NCBI GenBank assembly: GCA_013375355.1
Contig: JABXJV010000448.1
Coordinates: 1-13,032, forward strand
Reading direction: 5' to 3'
Origin: Candidatus Helarchaeota archaeon
GTDB taxonomy: Archaea > Asgardarchaeota > Lokiarchaeia > Helarchaeales > JABXJV01
Length of the DNA stretch: 13,032 bases
Below are positions 6,661-13,032 of the stretch, piece after piece. Both the position numbers and the translations under genes were made by a program. Below the pieces are notes generated by a model that was given only the letters and a program-made list of their open reading frames with translations, was not told the origin of the DNA and made no database searches. Numbering within the stretch: position 1 is the stretch's first letter; each line of letters opens with the position of its first letter.

Positions 6661-6754
6661 ACGGAAATTTAATTTTGTTAAGGAATGCGATAAGTGTAAA
6701 TTAAAAAATAATCAAAAAAAAGCGGTAGAAATAAATAGTATGGTAAGTGTATAA
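6623..6754 (+). CDS. 43-residue zinc-ribbon microprotein
   Basis: From TTG 6623 to TAA 6754 the frame encodes MICLTCGEDFGLKRKF, then a KECDKCK knuckle and a basic/polar tail. Two C-x2-C pairs (Cys3/Cys6 and Cys22/Cys25) with 15 residues between them make a treble-clef or ribbon-like zinc site, as in many tiny archaeal zinc finger proteins. The first knuckle has the typical C-x-x-C-G-x-x-F form. AGGAGA at 6609-6614 lies eight bases before the start, one of the best ribosome binding sites in the window, and a palindrome with a T6 run follows the stop. The partner is unknown: nucleic acid and protein binding are both possible. The length is below usual gene-calling thresholds, so it may be missed by annotation. 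Confidence 0.62.
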   Translation: MICLTCGEDFGLKRKFNFVKECDKCKLKNNQKKAVEINSMVSV

Positions 6755-6765
6755 AGACTTTAAAG

Positions 6766-6771
6766 TTTTTT
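6766..6771 (+). terminator. T6 terminator after the zinc-ribbon gene
   Basis: Six T follow the short palindrome ACTTTAAAGT, 12 nt after the TAA stop of the zinc-ribbon gene. This fits the end of that short transcript and supports it as a separate unit. Confidence 0.4.
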
Positions 6772-6815
6772 ATTCAAATTATCGCGTTCATTAAAAGAAC
6801 TCCAACCCCCTCTTT

Positions 6816-6823
6816 TTTATAAA
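6816..6823 (+). promoter_or_regulatory. Candidate TATA box for the ACD-type gene
   Basis: TTTATAAA lies in a T/A-rich block after a C-rich stretch. It would start transcription near 6845, giving a short leader before either candidate start codon (ATG 6871 or TTG 6892). Confidence 0.4.
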
Positions 6824-6870
6824 AACGAATATACTGAAGAAAATGAAAAATTTTTATTTTTTCTTTTATT

Positions 6871-8328
6871 ATGAAACCAAGAGGCACGAATTTGTCAGAC
6901 ATGAATGATTTATTTTATCCAAAAAATGTTGCTATAATAGGTGTTTCGATTCATCCAATAAAGGGTGGGGGTTTTGTAACGGCTTTGAACCGCTCAAAAT
7001 TCCCTAAGACTGTATACTATGTCAATCCTAACCGTTCAGAGGTTTATGGTAGGAAGGTTATTCCCACAATTTTAGATGTACCCGAAATTGTTGATTTAGC
7101 AATAATAGCTGTTCCTGCTAGAAAATGTCCTGAGATATTAAAACAGTGCTCTGGAAAGGTGAAATATGCTGTTATTTTTTCTTCGGGATTTAGTGAAGTT
7201 GGTAATAAAGAATTAGAAGAAGAAACAGTAAAGATAGCAAAAGAGGGAAATATACGATTAATTGGGCCTAATTGCTTAGGAGTTCATTGTAATAAAAGTA
7301 GATTGGCTTTTATGCCTGGACAGGATGTTGGAAATTTAGGAAACGTTGGTTTTATATCGCAATCTGGAGGTCATGCTGGAACATTTACTTTATTAGCAAA
7401 TGGAAAGGGAATAAAGTTCAATAAAACTGTAAGTATAGGGAATCAATGTGACCTAGCAATCCAAGATTTTATAGAATATTTTGGTAATGATGATGAAATT
7501 AAGGTAATTGGGGTATATATTGAGGATGTAAAACGAGATAATTTTTATAAAAAAGTTAAAGGGGTTACTAAAAAAAAGCCAGTTATTATATGGAAGGGGG
7601 GAGTTACAAAAGATGGAAAAAGGGCAGCTTTTAGTCATACTGGGGCTTTGGCAATGGATAATGATCTTTTGGCTCCTATAATGAAACAAACTGGTGTAAT
7701 TATGACCGATTCTATTGATGAATTAGGGGATACAATATATAGTACCCTTTTATTAAAGAATAAATTACCAAAGGGTAAAAATATAGGTATAATAGTGGGT
7801 GGTGGAGGATCTTCAGTGGAAATAACCGATGCTTGTGCGAAAGAGGGGTTAAATTTGCCTCAATTATCATCGGAAACTAAAAGTAAAATTGCAAAAATTA
7901 TACCAGATGTAAATACTAGTGTGAAAAATCCTGTGGATATGGGAGGAAGTGGATTCTTCCCTGATATCTTTAGAAGAATACTAAAATTTGTTAGTGTTGA
8001 TCCAAAAATCGATGCTTTAATCACCTATCAAATGCCAGAACGCTTTTATTGGTTTAATGAACGAATTCGAGCATCGGGTCTTTCAAATTTCGATTATGGA
8101 ACAGAAATTGCAAAGGCCTATAAAAGAATTAGAAAACATATTTTAAAACCCTTAATTTGCATTATTCCTAGAATTATTGAAACAAGTTTAGAAATTGAGA
8201 ATATTAGAATTCAACTCATTAAGAATTTGAATGATTTAAAAATACCAACATTTTCTTCTATTACTAGAGGTGCTAAAGTCTATTATCGTCTAAATGAATA
8301 TTACAATTATCTCCAAAGGCAAAAATAG
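6871..8328 (+). CDS. ADP-forming acyl-CoA synthetase (ACD) alpha-type protein
   Basis: 485 residues of the NDP-forming acyl-CoA synthetase alpha type. An N-terminal Rossmann CoA-binding domain starts at FYPKNVAIIGVS (15-26) and includes IGPNCLG (131-137). SQSGG (163-167) opens the succinyl-CoA-synthetase-like domain. FSHTGAL (254-260) holds His256, which matches the phosphohistidine in ACD alpha subunits. YIED carries Glu218, and NPVDM (353-357) opens the last domain. The family makes acyl-CoA from acid, ATP and CoA, or the reverse to gain ATP. The ATP-grasp beta subunit is needed and is not in this window or fused, so the partner must be elsewhere. The ATG at 6871 has no ribosome binding site. 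AAGAGG (6879-6884) suits a TTG at 6892, which would remove seven residues and fits family N-termini better. The acyl substrate cannot be told. Confidence 0.82.
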   Translation: MKPRGTNLSDMNDLFYPKNVAIIGVSIHPIKGGGFVTALNRSKFPKTVYYVNPNRSEVYGRKVIPTILDVPEIVDLAIIAVPARKCPEILKQCSGKVKYAVIFSSGFSEVGNKELEEETVKIAKEGNIRLIGPNCLGVHCNKSRLAFMPGQDVGNLGNVGFISQSGGHAGTFTLLANGKGIKFNKTVSIGNQCDLAIQDFIEYFGNDDEIKVIGVYIEDVKRDNFYKKVKGVTKKKPVIIWKGGVTKDGKRAAFSHTGALAMDNDLLAPIMKQTGVIMTDSIDELGDTIYSTLLLKNKLPKGKNIGIIVGGGGSSVEITDACAKEGLNLPQLSSETKSKIAKIIPDVNTSVKNPVDMGGSGFFPDIFRRILKFVSVDPKIDALITYQMPERFYWFNERIRASGLSNFDYGTEIAKAYKRIRKHILKPLICIIPRIIETSLEIENIRIQLIKNLNDLKIPTFSSITRGAKVYYRLNEYYNYLQRQK

Positions 8329-8334
8329 AAAAGA

Positions 8335-9528
8335 TTAAAGACTTTTTTCAAAAGGAAATAAGTTTGTAAATGAAATACACCCTTTTCCAATATCGGGAGT
8401 TAATTTACCAACCACCCTGAATATAATTCCTTCTCTACCACATTCAACACACTTATTAAAATCTAAAATTTCTATAATATCATCAAGCAAAATGGCGACC
8501 CCTGCATATGACTTTACACCATATGGTGTTAATATTTCAAGGACTCCTGGTTCTTTAGTTTCGTTAATCCTTTCAAGGTCTTCGATTGAGCGGATAATAA
8601 AACGTGCATTATTCTTATCGAGGTGTAAAATAAAATCCTCATACTTTTTACTCCAATGACCACCACAGGCTATAGGTGTTTCGGTTGCACCGTACAAATC
8701 GGCAAAATTTTCAAAAGGTATGTTGAAGAAATCAGATAAATTTTCTAAAAATTCTGCTTTATTTATCTCATAATCGAGTTTTACACGCCCCTTCTTTCCT
8801 GACCAACCGCCACCCCCTGTCTGGACACGAAATGTCTCAGCCATATTATAACCCGATTTTTTTTTCTTTCGATAGTCCATGAAATTTTTATACATCAAAG
8901 GAGCAGAATTGGCAATTAATGCAGGAATTTTTTGCTTCTCCACTTGTTTAAGACTTTTTTTAAGTAATTTTCCATCTATTTCAATAAAGACTTTGAATTT
9001 AAAATGAGAAATAGTGTACCCTATTGTTTTCCAAAATTTAAATTTTAATAAATAATCAATTTTATAATCTTCCCAAATCTCGGTGATATCACGATAAAAA
9101 AGAAAACCTCGCTTTCCCTCCCACTCGCCAGGCATTCGATTCATGAATCGTATATGTGGAGCAAATAAAATTAAACGCTTTATTTGGCTCATATTTGAAT
9201 AATCTTCAAAAACCCGCTTGTAGTTATTTTTAAAAACTTCAATATCTTCAGGTCCTCTACCAACCAAACTAGGATCCCCCGAAGTGGAAGAACTTATAGT
9301 CCAATAGGCTAAATCTTGAAAAGGAAATCTTAGTAATTCGGTAAAGTGTCCATTAGATGCTTTAAAATAAGACCAATTAATATAAGGAATTTCTTCTATG
9401 TTTGAGTCGTTAACTGTTTGATCGAAGTCGTATTCTTCCTTAACGCATATATCATGATAAAATTTACAATCTTTTGATGTATTAATAACTTCAGACCTTA
9501 AATTTTCAAATAAACCTGAATTAGACAA
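8335..9528 (-). CDS. LuxE-like acyl-protein synthetase (ANL superfamily)
   Basis: A 397-residue adenylate-forming enzyme of the LuxE/PaaK branch. ISSSTSGDPSLVGR (78-91) is the phosphate-binding loop, TGGGGWSGKKG (237-247) a second glycine-rich motif and YGATET (279-284) the nucleotide-binding YG-x-TE motif. Near the end, VVGKLTPDIGKGCIS places Cys384 where LuxE carries its acyl-accepting cysteine, again close to the C-terminus. LuxE activates a fatty acid as acyl-AMP and moves it to that Cys before reduction by LuxC. No LuxC-type reductase is in the window. CVECG (360-364) adds two further cysteines. TTG start; AAAGG lies ten bases upstream. It converges on the ACD-type gene with six bases between the stops. 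Possible roles are acylation of a protein or sugar in lipid or surface biosynthesis; the substrate is unknown. Confidence 0.78.
   Translation of the reverse strand: MSNSGLFENLRSEVINTSKDCKFYHDICVKEEYDFDQTVNDSNIEEIPYINWSYFKASNGHFTELLRFPFQDLAYWTISSSTSGDPSLVGRGPEDIEVFKNNYKRVFEDYSNMSQIKRLILFAPHIRFMNRMPGEWEGKRGFLFYRDITEIWEDYKIDYLLKFKFWKTIGYTISHFKFKVFIEIDGKLLKKSLKQVEKQKIPALIANSAPLMYKNFMDYRKKKKSGYNMAETFRVQTGGGGWSGKKGRVKLDYEINKAEFLENLSDFFNIPFENFADLYGATETPIACGGHWSKKYEDFILHLDKNNARFIIRSIEDLERINETKEPGVLEILTPYGVKSYAGVAILLDDIIEILDFNKCVECGREGIIFRVVGKLTPDIGKGCISFTNLFPFEKSL
8343..8348 (+). terminator. T6 tract ending the ACD-type transcript
   Basis: Six T begin 15 nt after the ACD-type stop codon, already inside the 3' end of the opposing LuxE-like gene. 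The two transcripts therefore overlap at their ends. Confidence 0.35.
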
Positions 9529-9572
9529 ATTATTTCGACCTTTCTATAATGATTGTTAATAGTAATCCTCTA

Positions 9573-9582
9573 TTATATATAA
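9573..9582 (-). promoter_or_regulatory. TATA box of the LuxE-like gene
   Basis: TTATATATAA is a near-ideal archaeal TATA box. It lies 45-54 nt before the TTG start at 9528, so transcription would begin near 9550 and leave a short leader that includes the AAAGG element. Confidence 0.5.
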
Positions 9583-9762
9583 CGTATAATTTTAATTTAA
9601 AATAACTATTTTTTTTTTCAAATATCAAAAATTTGACGAATAACCGACAAAATCCCTTAATAAATTATTTATATTGTTAGTTATGAATGACAAAGGTTAT
9701 TAATATTTTGATCTTTTTATGCAAGAATAATTGATTACAAGATTAGGTTTTTCATTTTTTTA

Positions 9763-9770
9763 TTTATAAT
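9763..9770 (+). promoter_or_regulatory. Candidate TATA box of radA
   Basis: TTTATAAT follows a T-run (9754-9761). Transcription would begin near 9795, giving a ~48-nt leader that contains the AGGA site, the short upstream frame and the GGTGA ribosome binding site of radA. Confidence 0.42.
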
Positions 9771-9811
9771 ACATCTCAATACCTCCCTCTATGTGCTTTA
9801 ATAGGATAATT

Positions 9812-9838
9812 TTGATGTTAATTATAATTATTTGGTGA
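9812..9838 (+). other. Eight-codon upstream frame overlapping the radA ribosome binding site
   Basis: TTG-ATG start behind AGGA (9803-9806), coding MMLIIIIW, then TGA at 9836-9838. The stop lies inside GGTGA (9834-9838), the radA ribosome binding site, so a terminating ribosome would sit at the radA start. It may be a leader peptide for translational coupling. A frame this short also arises easily by chance. Confidence 0.3.
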
Positions 9839-9842
9839 TTAT

Positions 9843-10835
9843 TTGTCTACAATAAAAAATTCTAAAGAAAAAAAAGTAGAAACTAATAGTTCAACAAATA
9901 TAAATATTGAAAATTTAAGTGGTGTAGGACCTGCGATTGCAGAAAAGTTACGAGAGGCGGGTTATAGTTCTTTAGAAGCTTTAGCAGTATCTTCTCCTAA
10001 TGAAATAAGCTCAATAACTTCAATCGGGGAAGCTACCATCGGGAAGATAATTGCCGCTGCAAGAAATAGCCTGAATATTGGTTTTGAATCCGCTGCTGAA
10101 TTATTGGAACGCAGAAAATCTATGGAAAAATTTACGAGCGGTTCAGAACAAATAGATGCCATGTTAGGAGGAGGAGTTGAAACACGAGCATTAATTGAAG
10201 TATATGGAGAATTCAGGACCGGAAAAACTCAAATTGCTCACCAATTATGTGTTACTGTTCAACTTCCAAAAGAAAAAGGCGGTCTAGGTGCAGAAGCATT
10301 ATACATCGATGCAGAAGGAACTTTTAGACCTGAACGTTTGTTAGAAATAGCCGAAAAATATCCTGATCTTGATCCTAAAACTATGTTAGAACGTGTGATT
10401 TATACTAGATCTTTCAATTCAGATCATTTACAACTCACAGTAGATAAGCTTCCAAATTTTTTGCAAGAACATAATATTAAGCTTATCGTTGTAGATTCTA
10501 TTATCAGTCATTTTAGAGCCGAATATATTGGTAGAGGGACTTTAGCTGATAGACAACAAAAATTAAACAGACTTTTACATAAACTTTTACGACTTGGTGA
10601 GGCTTATAATTTAGCCATATTTATAACAAATCAAGTAATGGCTGCTCCAGGACTCTTTTTTGGAGACCCAACACAACCGGTAGGGGGACATGTATTAGCA
10701 CATACTTCTACTTACAGAATTTATTTACGAAAATCAAAAGCTAATAAAAGAATAGCCAGGTTAGTAGATTCGCCTTGTTTACCTGAGACAGAAGCAGTTT
10801 TTTTAATAAATGAGAATGGGATTCAAGATCCATAA
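9843..10835 (+). CDS. radA: RadA, archaeal RecA/Rad51-family DNA recombinase
   Basis: 330 residues, normal for RadA. A poorly conserved Lys/Ser/Asn tail (1-22) precedes the HhH DNA-binding domain (about 23-80, LSGVGPAIAEKLREAG). The linker leads to the ATPase core: Walker A GEFRTGKTQ (122-130), the Glu-containing DAEGTFRPER (156-165), Walker B LIVVDSI (214-220), RAEYIGRGTLADRQQKL (225-241) and ITNQV (261-265). The RecA-core C-terminus PVGGHVLAHTSTYRI is complete and no intein interrupts it. RadA forms filaments on single-stranded DNA and catalyses strand exchange in double-strand break repair and restart of stalled forks. TTG start; GGTGA lies four bases upstream and overlaps the stop of a short upstream frame. 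It converges on the membrane-protein gene with 16 nt between stops. Confidence 0.96.
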   Translation: MSTIKNSKEKKVETNSSTNINIENLSGVGPAIAEKLREAGYSSLEALAVSSPNEISSITSIGEATIGKIIAAARNSLNIGFESAAELLERRKSMEKFTSGSEQIDAMLGGGVETRALIEVYGEFRTGKTQIAHQLCVTVQLPKEKGGLGAEALYIDAEGTFRPERLLEIAEKYPDLDPKTMLERVIYTRSFNSDHLQLTVDKLPNFLQEHNIKLIVVDSIISHFRAEYIGRGTLADRQQKLNRLLHKLLRLGEAYNLAIFITNQVMAAPGLFFGDPTQPVGGHVLAHTSTYRIYLRKSKANKRIARLVDSPCLPETEAVFLINENGIQDP

Positions 10836-10836
10836 T

Positions 10837-10844
10837 AAAAAAAA
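10837..10844 (-). terminator. T8 tract ending the membrane-protein transcript
   Basis: Eight A on the plus strand directly after the radA stop give T8 on the minus strand, seven nt after the stop of the opposing gene. The tract sits almost at the junction of the two convergent genes. Confidence 0.5.
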
Positions 10845-10851
10845 GGGTAAA

Positions 10852-12360
10852 TTAGATAGCATTTCCACTGCCCATTACGGTACGAAGTACCGGAGTCGCT
10901 ACTCCACCGAGCACTGAACTAGAACCTGTTAATCTTTTAATTAGAAACAAGAAATTTGTGAAAATATCTACAGTCATAGTTTTGCCTTCTATAACAGTTC
11001 CATCAGGTTCCATTAAGAAAACTTGGAGTGTCTGTTCTCCTTTTTCTCTTGGTTCCAGCGTTAACCATACTGCATCTCCATTCTTAAGCATTGTGCTCAT
11101 CACCCCTACAACGTCCGTTTCTGTGTCTGAAGTTAAAGGGATTTCTCTTTTGGGAATTTCAAAGTCGCCTCTACCCTCACACATAACATCTACAATTAGT
11201 TCTTCCGGTTGAAATCCGGGGGCAAAAATTTTAATCTTATATTTTTTATCAGCAGGTTTATTATTATATAGAAATAATATAATATTAATTTCACCATCTT
11301 TAGCTACCATTTCCTCTGCACAGACATCTAAGTAAATCGGATCATCACTCAAAATTTTGATATTATCTATCAGTTCTAATTGCAATCGATCAACTGCGTC
11401 AAAAAAAGCAGGAATATGTTTTTCAATATTTAGAAAAATTTTATGTAAATCACTTACACTAAAATAATACCGACCTTCAACGATAGCTCCTCGTTCATAT
11501 GTATATTCTTCACCAAAGTTCATAATTTCGCCAATTTCATTTGTTACCGTCTTCCTATCAATGACCCCTTGTGATTCTAAATAACTTAAATAAAGAATTT
11601 TTTCGATTGCAAATTTAACTGGAATCTCTGTTTCTTCTTTAGATTTAATTTCTGCTACAAATTCTGGTTTCAGATTATTTTCGAGAACATCTGTAAATTC
11701 GTCCCATTTCAATTTTACGATTGGATCAAGGGAACCATAAAATATGTCTCCAAAAAAGTTATCGATGAATAAATCATGATTGCTTGGCTTATAATAATCT
11801 GATAGGCCAGTAACATCAGTTATGTCCATTTTTACACTTCTCACTAATAGAGCGAGACCAGCCGTAACCAATGTAAACCCTAATCCTGCATAACTCAAAA
11901 TATCGCCTAAATCGGATGGTTGACCTAGACTCATCACAATCCATACAGCATATATTCCTAAAGATACGAAACTAACCAAAGCTATTATTTTTAACAAGTT
12001 CAAAGTATTCCCAATTTTTTTCTGAATTGTACTAAATCCTCTTAAACTGTCTAACGGTCTACCAATTTGCCTCTCAAAATCCAATCTCATTTGAAATGCT
12101 TGTCCTGTCGTTAATGCACCCATCATAAGTAACAATGCATTTACTGCATAGATGGCTAATATTGAAACGAAAATGATGAGTAATGTCGAAAATATTGCAT
12201 TTGCTGTTATAATATTAACAAGTGTTAAAATAACCAGCGTCAGTGGAACCAAATATAGCAACAATCTTCCAATGCTTACATTATATTTGTTCAATTTAGC
12301 TTGTATTGATTCTTTTTTAGAAACTTTGTTTAATAACTTCTTCTTAGTTGTCTCATCCAT
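10852..12360 (-). CDS. Unrecognised four-TM membrane protein with a beta-rich C-terminal part
   Basis: 502 residues, family not recognised. A basic N-terminus (1-30) precedes hydrophobic segments at about 31-51, 56-80, 121-145 and 154-174. The first two form a hairpin, and the loop between the second and third (about 81-120) is charged. From about 175 on the protein is soluble. It has a mixed alpha segment with many acidic residues (185-345), then a beta-rich stretch (about 350-465) that reads like an immunoglobulin-like or transglutaminase-accessory domain (INIILFLYNNKPADKKYKI). A mildly hydrophobic region around 466-500 ends the chain. With 4 TM segments and a basic N-terminus both ends are likely cytoplasmic. 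No nuclease, ATPase or peptidase motif is seen. ATG start with GAGG eight bases upstream (12369-12372). Confidence 0.75.
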   Translation of the reverse strand: MDETTKKKLLNKVSKKESIQAKLNKYNVSIGRLLLYLVPLTLVILTLVNIITANAIFSTLLIIFVSILAIYAVNALLLMMGALTTGQAFQMRLDFERQIGRPLDSLRGFSTIQKKIGNTLNLLKIIALVSFVSLGIYAVWIVMSLGQPSDLGDILSYAGLGFTLVTAGLALLVRSVKMDITDVTGLSDYYKPSNHDLFIDNFFGDIFYGSLDPIVKLKWDEFTDVLENNLKPEFVAEIKSKEETEIPVKFAIEKILYLSYLESQGVIDRKTVTNEIGEIMNFGEEYTYERGAIVEGRYYFSVSDLHKIFLNIEKHIPAFFDAVDRLQLELIDNIKILSDDPIYLDVCAEEMVAKDGEINIILFLYNNKPADKKYKIKIFAPGFQPEELIVDVMCEGRGDFEIPKREIPLTSDTETDVVGVMSTMLKNGDAVWLTLEPREKGEQTLQVFLMEPDGTVIEGKTMTVDIFTNFLFLIKRLTGSSSVLGGVATPVLRTVMGSGNAI

Positions 12361-12409
12361 GTTATAAACCTCAAAGAATAATTTTTTTTATTTTGAAATA
12401 ATCCTATTG

Positions 12410-12417
12410 GTATAAAA
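12410..12417 (-). promoter_or_regulatory. Candidate TATA box of the membrane-protein gene
   Basis: On the minus strand TTTTATAC lies about 50-57 nt before the ATG at 12360, behind A-rich BRE-like DNA. Transcription would begin near 12385 and include the GAGG site. The gene is thus probably not simply co-transcribed with hisB upstream of it. Confidence 0.42.
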
Positions 12418-12507
12418 TTTTATGGTTTACTTTCTTAAAAATATTAATATTAGGCATAATTTAACTAAAAAAATAAGCAATTAATAAAATAACATTATAT
12501 ATATCTC

Positions 12508-12513
12508 AAAAAA
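12508..12513 (-). terminator. T6 tract after hisB
   Basis: Six A on the plus strand give T6 on the minus strand, four nt after the hisB stop codon. With the separate promoter downstream, this suggests hisB ends its own transcript here. Confidence 0.35.
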
Positions 12514-12517
12514 GGTA

Positions 12518-13032
12518 TTAAATTGTGCCCTTTGTACTTGGAATTATATTTTTTATTCTTTCATCTATGGAAACCGCTTGTTTTATTGCTAGAGCTAATG
12601 CCTTGAAAAAACCTTCGATTTTATGGTGATCATCTTCGCCATACAAAACCTTTCCATGTAGCGCTATTTCAGATACCTTAACAAACGTAGTAAGGAAATG
12701 GTTCAATAAACTGACCGGAAGACCATCAACTTCTTCCAATTTTAATCCCAACTCAATATTTGAATATCCTCGACCACTTATATCGACAACAACACGCGCT
12801 AGTACCTCGTCCATAGGAGCAAATGCGGAACCAAATCTCTTAATCCCTTTTTTATCTCCTAAAGCTTTTTTTAGACCTTCTGCCATACAAATTGCTACAT
12901 CTTCTATAATGTGATGTTGAAGATCTCCATCTCCTTCGATTTTAATATCGATTAGAGAGTGTTTAGAAAAATTTTCAAGCATATGAGATAAAAATTTATA
13001 ACCTTCGGTAAGAGTTTTAGATTTATTTTCAA
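12518..13032 (-). CDS. hisB: Imidazoleglycerol-phosphate dehydratase, N-terminus outside the window
   Basis: 170 codons are visible. The frame stays open past the ATG at 12982 to the window edge and reads YKFLSHMLENF across it, so that ATG is internal. Family length near 195 suggests about 25 residues are missing. HisB removes water from imidazole glycerol phosphate to give imidazole acetol phosphate in histidine synthesis. Two manganese-binding repeats are present: HHIIED (visible residues 39-44) and DDHHKIEG (133-140), with the first His in FLSHML (16). DISGR (83-87) and PMDE (72-75) are the other typical blocks, and the end PSTKGTI is diagnostic. The family motif FLDHML is FLSHML here, and GDLQHH replaces the usual D-D-H-H spacing, so it is a divergent member. 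No other his gene lies in the window. Confidence 0.9.
   Translation of the reverse strand, partial: ENKSKTLTEGYKFLSHMLENFSKHSLIDIKIEGDGDLQHHIIEDVAICMAEGLKKALGDKKGIKRFGSAFAPMDEVLARVVVDISGRGYSNIELGLKLEEVDGLPVSLLNHFLTTFVKVSEIALHGKVLYGEDDHHKIEGFFKALALAIKQAVSIDERIKNIIPSTKGTI

Larger units (their letters stand above)
9529..9842. other. Divergent intergenic region between the LuxE-like gene and radA (314 nt)
   Basis: No gene-length frame is seen. The region holds a minus-strand promoter (9573-9582), a T10 run (9610-9619), a second TATA-like TTTATATT (9668-9675), the more likely radA promoter (9763-9770) and a short upstream frame (9812-9838). The stretch CCGACAAAAT at 9643 resembles the core of the 70-nt repeats but is probably chance. 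Confidence 0.5.

Noticed and set aside
10958..11212. Plus-strand frame inside the membrane-protein gene, and a similar one at 12152-12367
   Set aside because: Low-complexity Ser/Thr/Ile or Leu-rich readings opposite a real gene, with no motif or neighbour support.
12980..12982. ATG as the true start of hisB
   Set aside because: The upstream frame completes the conserved first block (FLSHML) and stays open to the edge; a start here would cut the family motif.

Overview
The window looks like an AT-rich archaeal chromosome segment. The archaeal signs are a RadA recombinase with an N-terminal HhH domain, a B-family DNA polymerase of the apparently inactivated archaeal PolB2 type, an ADP-forming acyl-CoA synthetase alpha-type protein, several TATA/BRE-like promoters and oligo-T stretches after genes. 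Surface proteins with Ig-like domains and the general gene mix would fit an Asgard (Promethearchaeota) genome, but nothing here proves that lineage. Most starts that can be read inside the window are TTG rather than ATG, usually with a purine-rich ribosome binding site.

Layout, left to right. (1) 2-1831: 3' part of a surface-anchored Ig-like protein with three membrane segments and a cytoplasmic tail. (2) 2026-2679: a multi-winged-helix regulator whose true start is probably upstream at a non-standard codon, behind a duplicated Shine-Dalgarno segment. (3) 2863-4008, minus strand: a DUF5678-type protein overlapping a retropepsin-like aspartic protease, then a four-cysteine C_GCAxxG_C_C-type redox protein. 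A perfect 18-bp tandem duplication carrying a TATA-like element sits in the promoter. (4) 4205-6418: PolB2, with a 9-bp perfect inverted repeat about 30 nt before its start. (5) 6419-6870: three imperfect 70-nt repeat units, a hairpin and a 43-residue zinc-ribbon microprotein gene. (6) 6871-8328: ACD alpha-type protein, facing (7) 8335-9528, a LuxE-like acyl-protein synthetase on the minus strand. (8) 9843-10835: radA, preceded by an 8-codon upstream frame that ends inside its ribosome binding site. (9) 10852-12360, minus: an unrecognised four-TM protein with a beta-rich C-terminal part. (10) 12518-13032, minus: hisB, truncated by the window edge.

The genes do not form one pathway. Possible functional units are the DUF5678/protease overlapping pair (probably translationally coupled), PolB2 and RadA as separately transcribed DNA-maintenance genes, and the convergent acyl-activating pair at 6871-9528. 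No tRNA, rRNA, CRISPR array or transposon was seen. The most unusual material is non-coding: the 18-bp promoter duplication, the palindrome before polB2, the 70-nt repeats before the zinc-ribbon gene, and the duplicated Shine-Dalgarno unit before the HTH gene.
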